A DNA stretch of 64,000 nt, taken from Flectonema sp. DT1601 (Eukaryota; Euglenozoa; Diplonemea; Diplonemida; Diplonemidae). Both the position numbers and the translations under genes were made by a program. Below are positions 42,352 through 53,294 of this stretch, piece after piece (within the stretch, counting starts at the first letter, position 1; each line of letters starts with the position of its first letter). Under the pieces are notes generated by a model. The model had not been told where the DNA came from and made no database searches. It saw nothing but the letters and a program-made list of their open reading frames with translations. The DNA lies in NCBI GenBank assembly GCA_964019425.1, contig OZ025853.1:186001-250000 (forward strand). Direction: 5' to 3'.

Positions 42352-44480
42352 TGTGACTCGCGCCTGTAATATGAGAAAAGAATTTCTTTTTTTTCATTAA
42401 TGTATTCCCATTCCACGTAAACAAGAACTACTCATACAGACCGGTAGAATCTCCCGTTCAGTCCTTGGAATCAGATATCTGTAAAATAAAAACAATCAGT
42501 TTGTGAGGTCTACTTCCGATATTTAAATAGGAAAAATACTGACAGCAGCACTGATATAACCGAGGGAGTAATGAGGAGGGGGGGCGCGGGGTGAGTCAGC
42601 CAGGCTTTGTTTTCTTTACTATCATTGTACTATCTAATATTGTTTTTTTTTTTTTTTTTTTTTTTTTCCAAAAAGATTTTTGGGAGTCTAATTGGAAAGA
42701 CAAACGACTCAACAGCTGAGCCTTTTTGTCAGATAGTAGTCGGAATTATTTTAGCTTCGTAACAAAAAAATTCCCTGCCAGCTAATAGCAATCACATCGA
42801 TACTGATTGCCTTGAATCGCTCTGCGTGTGTACGCAAAGGCAGCACAGATATCAGTGATGATAGACTGAAGTACGACGTCTGGCGCCTCCTGCGATGTGT
42901 TCAGAATTCCCCACAAACAACACACCTCGTGATAAGAGACAGTGACAAGACTAAAAACACGTCCAAGGTTAGAAAGAGCCGTACGCACGAAGCCTCACCA
43001 GTACAAGCAATGCAGTATAGCGAAACAGTTATAGGGTTTGTTCAGAATGAAAAAAAACGAATGAGTTTGTACAGAGAAGTGCCACGCTCCCTGCTCAGCG
43101 GTTGTCTCATCAACAACTACGAACTTGGGGCGGGTTCGCTTTCAACTATATTGGCACACACTCTGTTTTTTTTCTTTTTATTTCTTTTTTTTTTTTTATT
43201 ATTTTTTATTTATAAGGCTCCATGAGAAAAAAGTGTCCCACAGATTTGACGGATTACTTTTTACAAAATAAAAGGTACAATAACTGCAACCGAAAATGTG
43301 ATAAGAAATAAATAATTAAGAAAAAACTTTTAAAAAAGAACATAAAAACAAAAAAATATCTAAAAAATAACACACAAAAACACGCTTTTTTTTTTTTTTT
43401 TTTTTTTTTCCCCTTTTTTTTTCTTTCTTTCAATCACACTTTTCCTCTGCTGTTGATCAACATTACAATGCAGCTTAGATTTTCGCTAGTCATAAATACA
43501 GTTGAATGGTGCTAGGGTGAAAACATTGCAGCGGAAAAACTTTCCACGGACGAGCAAGCAAATGACCCTTTCGTACGTTACAAGAGTGCCTTCTCAAAGC
43601 CCGTGGAAAACCCGTTTTATGGAGCATGAAAATTGAAGAGAGAAGGGGAAAAAAAAATACCCACCCTTCACCGTGTCAGAAGTTAGCATTGCTCACGGTT
43701 GCTAGAGATAAGTTAGTATAGCCATGGAATCAAAACATTTCCGTACAGATGAGTGCTAGGTAACTCACAGCGAAAGAGGTGTTAGATTGGTGTTGTCCTT
43801 TACACTAATCTGCAACTTCGATAACAATTCGATCACCGTAGTGACAACAGACAACAGTAAATACCACGACGATAACGTAAATACGATATTTCCATCGTGC
43901 GTTGTGCTTTGTGCTTTTTTTTTTTTTTTTTTTTTTCCCCAAAAAAAAAAAAACAATTGTGTTAACAAAAAAAATAAAATAAAAAATATAAATATAAATA
44001 ACGTAACTGATAAGAAACAAAGCCAGAAAGCCTGTTCTATCCACTGTGCGTGAGACAGGACTTTTGACTTTTTTTTTAAAAAAAAAAAAAAAATAGAGAT
44101 CCTCTCCCAACAAGAGATACGACTATTGGATTGTTCATTCACCAAACAGAGAACATGAGCCTTCTTTATTTTTTATATTACTATTATAGTTGGCGACAAC
44201 TTACATCAGATTATTCATTCCAAAGAACAGTTTGTAAAATTTTCTTTCTTTGTGATAACAACAAGGAATGAAGTTGAATATGATGAAGTAAACAACGTAT
44301 ATTAATATAATAATAAGACTTCGTTTAGGATCTTCGTCTAACAGCAAACAGATGATGCTATGATACAGTTAGCAAGTGAAACGTGTAAGACACCGTTCTC
44401 AACCAATCCACGAGGGTGGCGAGAAGTTTTGACACCAGAAAATAATGTTTTGCAACAGTTTTTTTTTTTTGAAGAAATGA
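42352..44480. other. 2.1-kb spacer
   Basis: Homopolymers at about 42642-42667, 43385-43410 and 43917-43936 among others. The stretch 42780-43150 is less A/T-rich and holds open frames of 137 codons (plus) and 68 codons (minus), but neither has recognisable motifs nor an acceptor-like leader, so no gene is called. Confidence 0.5.
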
Positions 44481-45380
44481 TCAAAGACCTGACAGCAGTT
44501 CAGGAAAGTCGAGCATTTCCTGTTGAGAGAGGTGGATAGATGAGGAAGGCCAGGCATCCCAGTCTTCATCGTCACTCCATTCTGAGTCAGTTTCATTAGA
44601 AGAAGATGTGGAAGAGTCGCTGTCATCATCATCACTGATCTCAGCAGTATGAGTAGCAGTTGTAGTTGTCGCTAATAAGATAGCAGCGATAGTAGCAGCT
44701 GTGGTAACTCCATCAGTGATATTTTTACAAATACTAATCACATCATTCTCAGTCACACTCGAAAATATAAAACCACAAGCAGCAGTGTGTCTATGTCTAA
44801 TAAGTTCCCCTTCCGCATTGAAAACATGCTGACACCCACCACAGCCAAGAGCCGGAGGTGCGGCTGTCAATACAGAAGCCTTACCTGTTATAAAATATCC
44901 CTCTAACTTAGCAACTGCTGTATGAGGTGGTTTAGTGAATGAGACAGGAATACCATCAGAATCCCATACTGTGATTCTATTCAGTACTCGAGGTACGATG
45001 TCCGCATGAAGTCCTTCGATAGTTACTCTGTCCCAGGTTTTAAATCCTTTCTCGTATTGTGAAAATTTTTCAGTCCATTTTGGATTTTTCCCCAAAGGAT
45101 ACCGGGCTTCCAAAATAGGACGTCTTTCAACAGTGGATACATAATCGAGTGGTATTCTACAGTATCTTTTTCTACCTTTGTTAAGGTCAAGACCTGTTTC
45201 GTATCCCCCTACAATCTTTTCAATGTACCAATCATCTCCACAAGGGTACCACCATGGAAATCCTCCCTCACTTGAACATTCACTGTCAGAACTATCAAAG
45301 CTTTCGAAGCTTTTCTTAGCTGACAATCTCTCCTTTTGCTCTCTCAAATCATCAGCGCTAATCGTATCGTAAAGAGTCAT
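44481..45380 (-). CDS. unrecognised 299-residue protein with Cys/His zinc motif and acidic tail
   Basis: The ATG at 45380 has an acceptor AG at 45403-45404 (22-nt leader). The N-terminal third is Ser/Asp/Glu-rich, then Trp-Trp-Tyr-Pro-Cys and a mixed beta-rich region. Near residues 180-203 is Cys-Gly-Gly-Cys...His-Arg-His...Cys, a probable zinc site resembling a degenerate C2H2 finger. A hydrophobic Ala/Thr/Leu stretch (about 220-240) could be a membrane segment. The last 60 residues are strongly acidic (Asp/Ser/Glu), ending in a hydrophobic Pro-Glu-Leu-Leu-Ser motif. I do not recognise the family and give no function. Confidence 0.75.
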   Translation of the reverse strand: MTLYDTISADDLREQKERLSAKKSFESFDSSDSECSSEGGFPWWYPCGDDWYIEKIVGGYETGLDLNKGRKRYCRIPLDYVSTVERRPILEARYPLGKNPKWTEKFSQYEKGFKTWDRVTIEGLHADIVPRVLNRITVWDSDGIPVSFTKPPHTAVAKLEGYFITGKASVLTAAPPALGCGGCQHVFNAEGELIRHRHTAACGFIFSSVTENDVISICKNITDGVTTAATIAAILLATTTTATHTAEISDDDDSDSSTSSSNETDSEWSDDEDWDAWPSSSIHLSQQEMLDFPELLSGL

Positions 45381-45709
45381 TTGTTTGTATTGTGTTGATG
45401 GTCTGGTTGGGATGAAATATTACAATATGATATTCTTATTGGGTACCTGAACATTGTTTGATGTGAGCTGTGAAATAAGGAAATAAATTAATTTTAAAAA
45501 AAATTATCTTTTTTTTTACATTTCACAGATACGTAGTTGCCGCATGTCGCGGATTACAAAACGAAAAGAACGCTCATTGCTGAGGGTGTCTATTTGGGTA
45601 TCGATTTCACTCAGAGTTTGAAAACTGTAAATCTGACACAAGTTAGGAAAGCAAGAAGAAAATATTACAGCTAGCGAACTGAAACCTGGCAACGACTAGA
45701 ATCTGTTAC
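45381..45709. other. short spacer
   Basis: It holds the 22-nt leader and pyrimidine-rich acceptor region of the 299-residue gene and otherwise only A/T-rich sequence. Confidence 0.5.
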
Positions 45710-47332
45710 TTAGGCAGCCTTACGCCCCTCCTCGCCTTCTTCGTCCTCTTCTTCTTCCTCTTCTTCTTCGTCTTCTTCTGGCTCATCAGTTACAGCAGGT
45801 TGCTGGTCAGGATTCTTCTGATTAGGTACAGGCACTTGTTCAGGTGTTGGAGGCTGTTGCCGTTGTTCCTGGGCTTCTTCTGGTTCAGGTTCTTCTTCCA
45901 GAGGAACGTACTTAGATCGAATGGAATCCCATTCTTCGAATGACAGTTCTTGATTTAATATCTCAGCCATCGCCTTTAAGGTTTGCTTATCTTCTTCCGT
46001 AGTCTGAGGTACTACGTCCCAGAGCTCCCATCTTCTGGTGATGATGTCGGCGAGCTGTGCCTTCGTGAAAGAAGATTTGCTTAATAAGAACCCAACAGGA
46101 ACTTGTATACTAGTAAGTTCCTCATGACTAATGGCTGGGGTTGCTAGTGGATTCAACAAGTGAGGTTCGAATACCGGAGGCATCCACAACTCATCCGGGA
46201 TCGAGTCTTCGACGGGATCATTTCTAAAAAATGATAAAAGTTGAGGAATTGGAGAATCGAGAAGGATGCCAAACAACAACAAATCGATAAGCGGACCCAC
46301 CACACAAAGAGAAGTACTTTTGTCGTTGTAAAAGTTTCGCAACGAACGAGCTTCACGGCATATATGAAAAGCGTCAAATCGAACCTGACGAGCCCTTGCG
46401 CAGGAAGGAGAGAGATCAAGATAGCGAGCGGCAACTAACGCCACAACTCTGCAGATCAATTCTTTTATTACCAATCCGTTAAAAGGCGTCAAGTTCAAAC
46501 CCTGGTGTTGCTGCAATATGAACCTCCTCAATAACCTAAATGTCATGATAACACCATGAGTTGCACATCTGTCACTGAAGAAGGCTGAGTAGGAATTCCA
46601 CTGCGCTTTTGAAATATCCATCAGCGTTGTCTGTCTAAGAAGATTTAATGGGGTATGAAGTCTTCTACAGAATAATATTGCAAGAGCTAAGTCACACCTC
46701 TCTACTGCTGATAGTAATCCGGTTATAATTATTGAAGTGTTTGGGTTGTCTGGGTAGGCAGCACATTTCGCTAACTGATGTCGAAGAGAACTCATCTGAC
46801 CTATGAAATCATAATCAATTCGAGTAAAAGGTTTGCTGTATGCATCAGTTGCATTTGAAAATAATTTTCCAATAATTTCTTTTGACGATTCTTTTAAGAG
46901 CTGAACGACTTCAACAGCTTCCGTATCAGTACACACACTCAAGAAACAAACCTCCATGAGATGCTGAAGACTACTGGGGTTCAGTTGAGTGTTTTTAAGA
47001 CTTTTACAAATTCTACCAACTGCTCCCTGTGCTATTGGTGATGGTGGTGGTTTTCCATTCTTCTTCTTCTTCTTGCGTTTTTTCTTCTTCGTGGTTGAGC
47101 TAGTTGGTGACATTACATCTTGAACCTTATCTGCGATTGCTTTAATCCGTAAGCTCTTCACAACAGTTGATATTTTATCAAAGCTGAGTTTCTCAATTTG
47201 TTGTTGTACATTATCCTCCCATCCAACTGTTGTTAATAATGCGACAACACTTTCAGACTTCTGTGGGTACTTTCCTTCCATAGAAGAGAGCCAACTGGCT
47301 GGCAATGCCGCAGATATTTGAGTCGTCAACAT
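45710..47332 (-). CDS. unrecognised 540-residue helical protein with Lys-rich linker and acidic C-terminus
   Basis: The ATG at 47332 follows an acceptor AG at 47345-47346 (12-nt leader). After about 75 helical residues comes a Lys-rich block (Lys-Lys-Lys-Lys-Arg-Lys-Lys-Lys-Lys-Lys) that could be a nuclear signal. Residues 110-410 are alpha-helical with repeated Leu/Cys positions, suggesting a HEAT- or ARM-like solenoid, but no family motif is clear. The last 70 residues are Pro/Gln-rich, then almost pure Glu/Asp. A role in the nucleus or in large complexes is a guess only. Confidence 0.75.
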   Translation of the reverse strand: MLTTQISAALPASWLSSMEGKYPQKSESVVALLTTVGWEDNVQQQIEKLSFDKISTVVKSLRIKAIADKVQDVMSPTSSTTKKKKRKKKKKNGKPPPSPIAQGAVGRICKSLKNTQLNPSSLQHLMEVCFLSVCTDTEAVEVVQLLKESSKEIIGKLFSNATDAYSKPFTRIDYDFIGQMSSLRHQLAKCAAYPDNPNTSIIITGLLSAVERCDLALAILFCRRLHTPLNLLRQTTLMDISKAQWNSYSAFFSDRCATHGVIMTFRLLRRFILQQHQGLNLTPFNGLVIKELICRVVALVAARYLDLSPSCARARQVRFDAFHICREARSLRNFYNDKSTSLCVVGPLIDLLLFGILLDSPIPQLLSFFRNDPVEDSIPDELWMPPVFEPHLLNPLATPAISHEELTSIQVPVGFLLSKSSFTKAQLADIITRRWELWDVVPQTTEEDKQTLKAMAEILNQELSFEEWDSIRSKYVPLEEEPEPEEAQEQRQQPPTPEQVPVPNQKNPDQQPAVTDEPEEDEEEEEEEEDEEGEEGRKAA

Positions 47333-48687
47333 GTTAAGTTGTTTCTGAATTAGGAATATAAAAATAAAACATCTCTTTCTTAAATTAATTTATAAACTCA
47401 TCTCCAGTGACATGAACTGAAAGCTGCAATCACAAGGAGCAACTCTCCGACCAACAACACAACCGAGTGTGAAAAAGCTTCTTAAAGAATGGTAAAAAAT
47501 CGAATTTTAGAATAATTTTTTTTCGCTGTTTTTTTTTTTTTTTCGAAAAACAACAAATCTGATAATCCAAAACCTTTTTGCGGGTAGTCAGGGGAGAGGC
47601 GGAGAGTTGTACACTCAGCACCTCTCTATCTGAATACGTGAAGATAGAAGTAGAGAACAACCCTACCAATCGATCACAATTACGAAACTATTTCACCACT
47701 AGCAGTTGCGTCATGTTGGTGGGGAAGAAATCGAAGATTATTGTTGCCGGTTTTTTTTGTTTTTTTATTTTATTTTATTTGTTTTTTTTTTCCCTTCACA
47801 AACAATACCCCTCACTGGGTTTCTTAGTTTTGCTTCGGTCTAGTGAGACGATGTCGGTACAGATACCAAGAAGAAAATAAAAAAAAACAAAATGAACAGC
47901 ACGCACCAAGTGATAACCATTACCGATTTTTTGTTGGAATTTCTTTTTTTTTTTTTTTTTTCTTTCTTTCTATTCGTTCATTTGTAATTATCGTTTCGTA
48001 GGATCAAATCATTATTTCAAGCACACAGAGGGGGGGGTCGTTTCGCGATGCTTCTTTCAAAAGGAAACAATTCCGGGGGGGGAAACATAGGGAAATAGAG
48101 AAAAATCAGACGAACATACGTAACATAACTTTATTATCCCACGAGATTAATTCACAATTAGAGTCATTTTACGAGTATTTACACCCCCGGGAAGTAAAAA
48201 TCTTTTGACATTATACGTGAATTGCACTCAACTGAGGGAGAAAGGAAAAAAAAAAAAAAAAACACACAAGGTACCAAAACCATTGAATGCTGCAGCAAAA
48301 AAGAAAATATTCTGCACTGTGATGATGGGTTCCGTAAATCGCAGCTTTTCAGCTGCGGTATCTCCTAAATGAGGAAATCACTTCTTTAGTGAGCTCATCT
48401 AGGGACAATAATCTTTTTAAAAAATGCTAAGGAGGCCACGTCCTTGTACAATACCCAAAATGTGGTTAACGCTGGCTTGTTAAGGCGAGTCATATCTGGT
48501 TGTTACTTGTTGTCGTTCCTTACAATCATAAATTCCTCTATAAAATGAAGCAATTGGTTCAAATTGAATACCTTTGGAAGGGTGAAGATAAGTTTCCCTT
48601 CTTTATTTATGCCAGCTTTTCAGATGGCACCAGACGTGTACATCCGACAGCCGGATTACAACTACATAAATCAAAACAACATTGTAT
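47333..48687. other. 1.35-kb spacer
   Basis: A/T tracts and C/G homopolymers (G runs near 48031 and 48078). At about 48335-48352 a short hairpin (CGCAGCT-TTTC-AGCTGCG) occurs near GTGATGATG (about 48319), faintly reminiscent of a small nucleolar RNA C box, but no D box was found and no RNA gene is called. Confidence 0.5.
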
Positions 48688-51600
48688 CTAAGGGGCTGGG
48701 GGAGTTGGTGGTATTGCTGATGGCGGTTCTGCTTCTTCATCTTCCAGAGGTTCTAACCTCTTAGTAGCTGCTTTCAAGACTCTGCCAGCATTAGTTGCTT
48801 TAATGTTGGTAGTTAGCTGCTGCCTCTTCACAATAAGACTGTCTTCCATTCTCCGGTATTCTCGTTCAAGACGTGCTTTGGTTCTTTGTAACTCGTTAAC
48901 GTTACCTCTGAGCTTAGATTTCTTAGTGTCTGGATATTTCTTAACTATTTGGAGCTTCTTCTTAGTGTTCACGATTTTCAGATCCTGTTTTTTTTTTTTT
49001 TTTCCTTTTTGGATCTCTTCCGCATGTTCCGAAATAAAATAAAGTACATACCCTGTCCTGTTTTAAATCTTGCACTTGTTGGAGTTGTTTGAGATCAACA
49101 AAAGGAAGATCCGATGGGAATCTTGACAGTTCAATTTGCTGCAGAGATTTTGTCTTCAGAAGTCGATCTTTTTCTTTTCGGGCAGTAATCAACTGTCGCT
49201 TGAGCATTAGTAGCTGCTTTTCATTATCAACCATGAAAGCAACACGTCTGGCATTGCATTCTTCGTGTGTTGCAGGTGCTTTTGAGGCTGATTTTAATCT
49301 CTGTGTGAAGACGCGATTCTTCTTCTTCAACTCATCAAGATGATTCTGCATTTGGTAGAGTCGCTTTTGAAGTACTTGTGTGTCAGCCATCGGCATGTCA
49401 GACACTCTTTTTTGTAGCTGCTCATTCTCCCTTTGAAGTCTTTCGGTTCTCAATACCAAGCAATGAGTTCCTTCTTGAGAAGGTGTAAGTTTGTGAGTAT
49501 TAAGTTGTTTTTTCAACTCAGCAATCTGCTTTTCAAACATCTGATTACTGGACTTTAAATCATTCAGTTCTCTCTTTGGAGCAGTGCTGGCCCTTCTGAG
49601 TAGTCTACGAAGCCTTCGAATAGTAAGGTCTTCAGTCATTAGTCTAATTTTTTCTTTCATGTCAAATTCTTTTTCACGTTCAGCTTTGCAGGTGCAACCA
49701 CCTAGAATGTCATGGATGTTAGTAACAGATGACTGAATCTCTAGTGATAATTGATGACCTAATCCTCTGTAGATTCTCCACATGCGAAGCTCATCATCAA
49801 CAGACCACCTACGGATTACATCCATGAATTCCGAACGAGTGAGATATTCTGAAGAATTCACACCTCCGCTATTCTGATTTTGAAAACTAATTTGATGAGA
49901 TAACTGTTCCAATTGAAGGTTTCCTCCCTCTTCCTTTTCAACAACTTTCTTCCCTCGTTTTGCTAAGTAGTTAGACCGAGCGATATCGAATATAGCTCTA
50001 CAACTAGCCAGAACTGATTGATCTGATACGGGTAGGTCGGTGTCATAGTTTTCAGTCTTTCGAATGAAAATTTTTAGACATTCAGCTCCAACAACATCTT
50101 GCTTACCATTGAAATGACTGAAAGTATCAAAAAGGTTTTTAGCTGCTAAGAGTGATTTTTCTGTTAGCATTCCGCCTTCGCCTTCAACAAGTGGTCCACA
50201 GTCATCAAGTAACTCTGTTTTCCCTGATGCTTCAAACCCTTTTCCAACTTGAAGACAGGTAGACACACGTCCGACCCATGCCAAATCAGAGTAACAGCTA
50301 TCTTCAATAAACGCCATAAATCCTTCTCGAGATAATCCTGTTTCCGATCCTGAGTCGGGAGTCTCTGTTTCGTATTTTTTATTTTCAATTATTTTTTGAA
50401 TAAGATGCTGTGGGTATCTTTTATCCGACCAATGGCATAATCTTCTGAGAGAAGTAACTGCCAGAACACCATCTTTTTGAAGAGTATTAAATATGTCTCC
50501 CAATATTGAAGTAAAGCTTGAGCTTAAAAGAGAAGGATCTTTCTTGTCATACACAATAGCAGCAGCAGGATGAATGAACTCATCTGGTTGAGTGATGTCG
50601 TCGATACACCAATCATGAGTGACAGTTGTTAATTCAGAAAGTCTTGCAAGCATTCTTTGAATGTAAGCGCCTATTTTGTGATGGTTTCCTGCAGCTGGTC
50701 GGCAATCTAGAACTCCCACTGACATAACTTTTTCACGATCTTTTGGATTGTCAGGAACTTCTTCTATCGTATTTGGTGGTGTCATCAAATACAAACACGG
50801 TGCAACCAAACGATATTTTAAAATATAATTCGAATTTTCCGGAGTGAGATTACTCAGTTCTTTAACTCCAACTTTGATAAGTAGCTTTGCTAATTTTTTA
50901 ATAAGGGGAGATCCAAGTGCTCTCGGTACTATATCTCTGTCGTTAACAAACTGACGGAGTTCTACCCTCTTTAGGAGCTGTCTAATAGAACGGACGTCCT
51001 CAACTTCTTCAGTGTAGAAAAGGTTAGGAGCCCCAAAAGTAGTAACAGTTCCAAGCTTAATCTGTCGATGCCTCCATGCTGAAAAGAATATAGCCAGCAA
51101 GATTGCTGTTGCACCACCAAGAGAGTGACCAACAAAGTGAACAGTTACTCGCTCAGAGTCATCACCAATAGCGTCCATTACAGTCTGATGGACTTGTTCG
51201 AAGACCTTTAGCGCACCATCTAAGAATCCAGCGTGAACTTGAATTCTACCATCATTTACTATTCGAGAATATGAACCCTTCACTTCATCTTCTCCTAATG
51301 GTAGTTTTAATGGTGTTGGTATGAACATGCAATCACGAAAACAGTCGTCCGGATTTTGTGTTCCAGCTACTGATACCCAAATATTAGCTTCACCTTCCCT
51401 TACTACGAGCCATCCAGGAGGAATCTTAGGGAGTTCTATACTGTTCAAATCGGTTTCTTCTTCTTCCTCTTCTTCTTCTTCTTCTTCATCGCCACTGCCT
51501 GCGCTTCTCTTCGCGGTCTGTTCTTCTTTTTCGAAAAGCTTCTTTACTGAATCTACGTCGAGAGCAGTCTGAGCAAAAGGGGTAAACCTAATTCCCACAC

Positions 51601-52258
51601 ATACTTCTATAGCATTTAAGTATGACTGGACGACGTCTTGCCAAGCAACAGCCGATCTAAGAAACTTCTTGTACACTTCCTGCACAGATGCCCTACTCTT
51701 GCCATCCTTTATCTTTGCCACGTGATCCCAAAAATCAGTTCCAGTCGGTACTCGATAGGCACACTGAGACAACAATACAGCCTTTACAGAGTTCAATAGT
51801 AGTCTGTCATTTTTTTGAGAAAGTGCGTTTGTTGCTTCTCGGAGTTTTGCGATTTTCTGTTCCGTGTCTTCTTCTTTATTATCATTTTTATCCTCAGTAG
51901 GTTGCTCATCTCCAAGCTGCTGAACGTTGTCGTCCTTTTCACTAGCCTTGTAATGACGACGCATTCTCGCACAAGAATCTCTATAGGCCTTCTTGCGTAC
52001 TCGGGCGACAGTTTCTGCATCAAATTTTTGCAAAAGCTGCTCATCACTGTCAGCCGCGGGAGTTTCATCCACTTCTGACTGTTCTTCTACATCTCCTTCG
52101 GCATTGCTTTGCAAAGCTGGTTCTTCAGTCAGGGGTAACGGAGACACTTCGTCAGTACTCTCGTATTCCTCTGTACCCGGTGATGCATCCTCTCCAGAAA
52201 TTCTCACTTCTCGCTGAGCAAAGTCGTCATCATAACTACTACTCCCCGCGTCGCTCAT
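48688..52258 (-). CDS. class-3 lipase (alpha/beta hydrolase) with EF-hand-like middle and coiled-coil tail (two exons)
   Basis: Join of 52258-49052 and 48984-48688 gives 1069 + 98 = 1167 residues. An acidic, probably disordered N-terminus precedes the lipase domain (about residues 170-520). The nucleophile Ser379 lies in Gly-His-Ser-Leu-Gly-Gly. Asp in Asn-Asp-Arg-Asp-Ile-Val-Pro-Arg and His in Asn-His-His-Lys-Ile-Gly-Ala-Tyr are the expected triad partners. The middle (about 550-830) has helix-loop-helix segments resembling degenerate EF-hands. From about 850 to the end it is a coiled coil rich in Lys/Glu/Gln/Arg, finishing Pro-rich. Acyl hydrolysis of membrane lipids or triacylglycerol is likely; the coiled coil suggests anchoring to a structure. 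The acceptor AG at 52270-52271 gives an 11-nt leader. Confidence 0.9.
48985..49051 (-). other. spliceosomal intron, 67 nt (lipase gene)
   Basis: Donor GTATGT at 49051, acceptor AAACAG ending at 48985, phase 0. Removal joins Gln-Asp-Arg to Asp-Leu-Lys-Ile and continues the coiled coil. A poly-A of 16 nt, not pyrimidine, precedes the acceptor. Confidence 0.8.
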
Positions 52259-52894
52259 AAATGAGTCTCCTGAAATATGAAATAGTCTGATAGTTAGCGG
52301 AATAATATGTCAGTGGAACCCAAAAGTTTTCGAAAGTTTTTTCGAAATGCTTTTCAGAAAGGGGGGCCAGGAAGGGTGGAAAGAAATGTCACTCCAGAAT
52401 GCATCGAAATACGACTTCTCTTTAGGGGAACTCTTGTTAAGGAAGGTGGGCTAATGACGATTTCATGCATGCTTTTAAACTGCTCATTCTGTTCATTAAG
52501 TTAACTTTATTTTTAGTGACAAGGTTTTTTTTTGTGAGCACAAGGGAAAACATCCTATGACCGAGGCTGTCTTACAACTATCTCAGACACTGACAATAAG
52601 TGTTTGAGCGCATTCTTTACGTCGTCCGTATTTAATTAACACGTTTCTTAGCAAGAGATAACAATAAATAACAAGAGGGAAGGCAGTTCATCTTTAATTC
52701 ATCGTATGCTTCTTCGTTTGTGTTATTATAATTATTTCGTACTAAAGTCCTGTTACTCTCACAGATAGTGTTTATCAGATCAAAGCTGCTCGATTCAGAA
52801 AATAGATTATTATTTCAATAATTAACTTTATAGTTTACATATTTTAAAAGAATGAAAAAATAATAAGAAAACTCGCAAATTGAAAAAAATAAAA
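52259..52894. other. 0.6-kb spacer
   Basis: Holds the lipase gene's leader and A/T-rich sequence. Nothing else is recognised. Confidence 0.5.
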
Positions 52895-53274
52895 TTAACA
52901 AAATAGAATATAACGATTAATCGATGCTTCCACGGACTTCTCAAAGAGAGCGCCATTATTTACGGGCAGCTGAACAGATTCAAGTGCATTGCAATTAAAA
53001 AGGAACTCATCTCCTATTGCAGTCACACTACTAAGACGTGAAAGGTCAAAAGAAGTGATTTCTGAACAGCCAGACAAGAAATGATCTCTAATGGTGGTGA
53101 CGCTATTAAGACCTGAAAGGTCAGGAGAAGTGATTTCTGAGTGAAAAAAGAAATGATCTCCAATGGGGGTGACACTACTAAGACTTGAAAAGTCAAGATA
53201 AGTAATTTGTGGACAGTAAACCAAGAAACCAATTCCAATAGTAGTGACACTACTTAGACACGAAAGGTCAAGAG

Positions 53275-53294
53275 AAGTGATTTGTAAACAGTCA
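53275..53294. repeat. target-site duplication, left copy (20 bp)
   Basis: AAGTGATTTGTAAACAGTCA, identical to 54460-54479. The two copies bracket the LINE fragment exactly. Confidence 0.8.

Noticed and set aside
42812-43225. 137-codon plus-strand frame
   Set aside because: No recognised motif; its C-terminus is a phenylalanine run from poly-T; no acceptor-like leader; opposite to all host genes.
48315-48420. GTGATGATG plus hairpin, possible C/D or H/ACA small nucleolar RNA
   Set aside because: No D box (CTGA) or ACA box at a suitable distance and no closing terminal stem.
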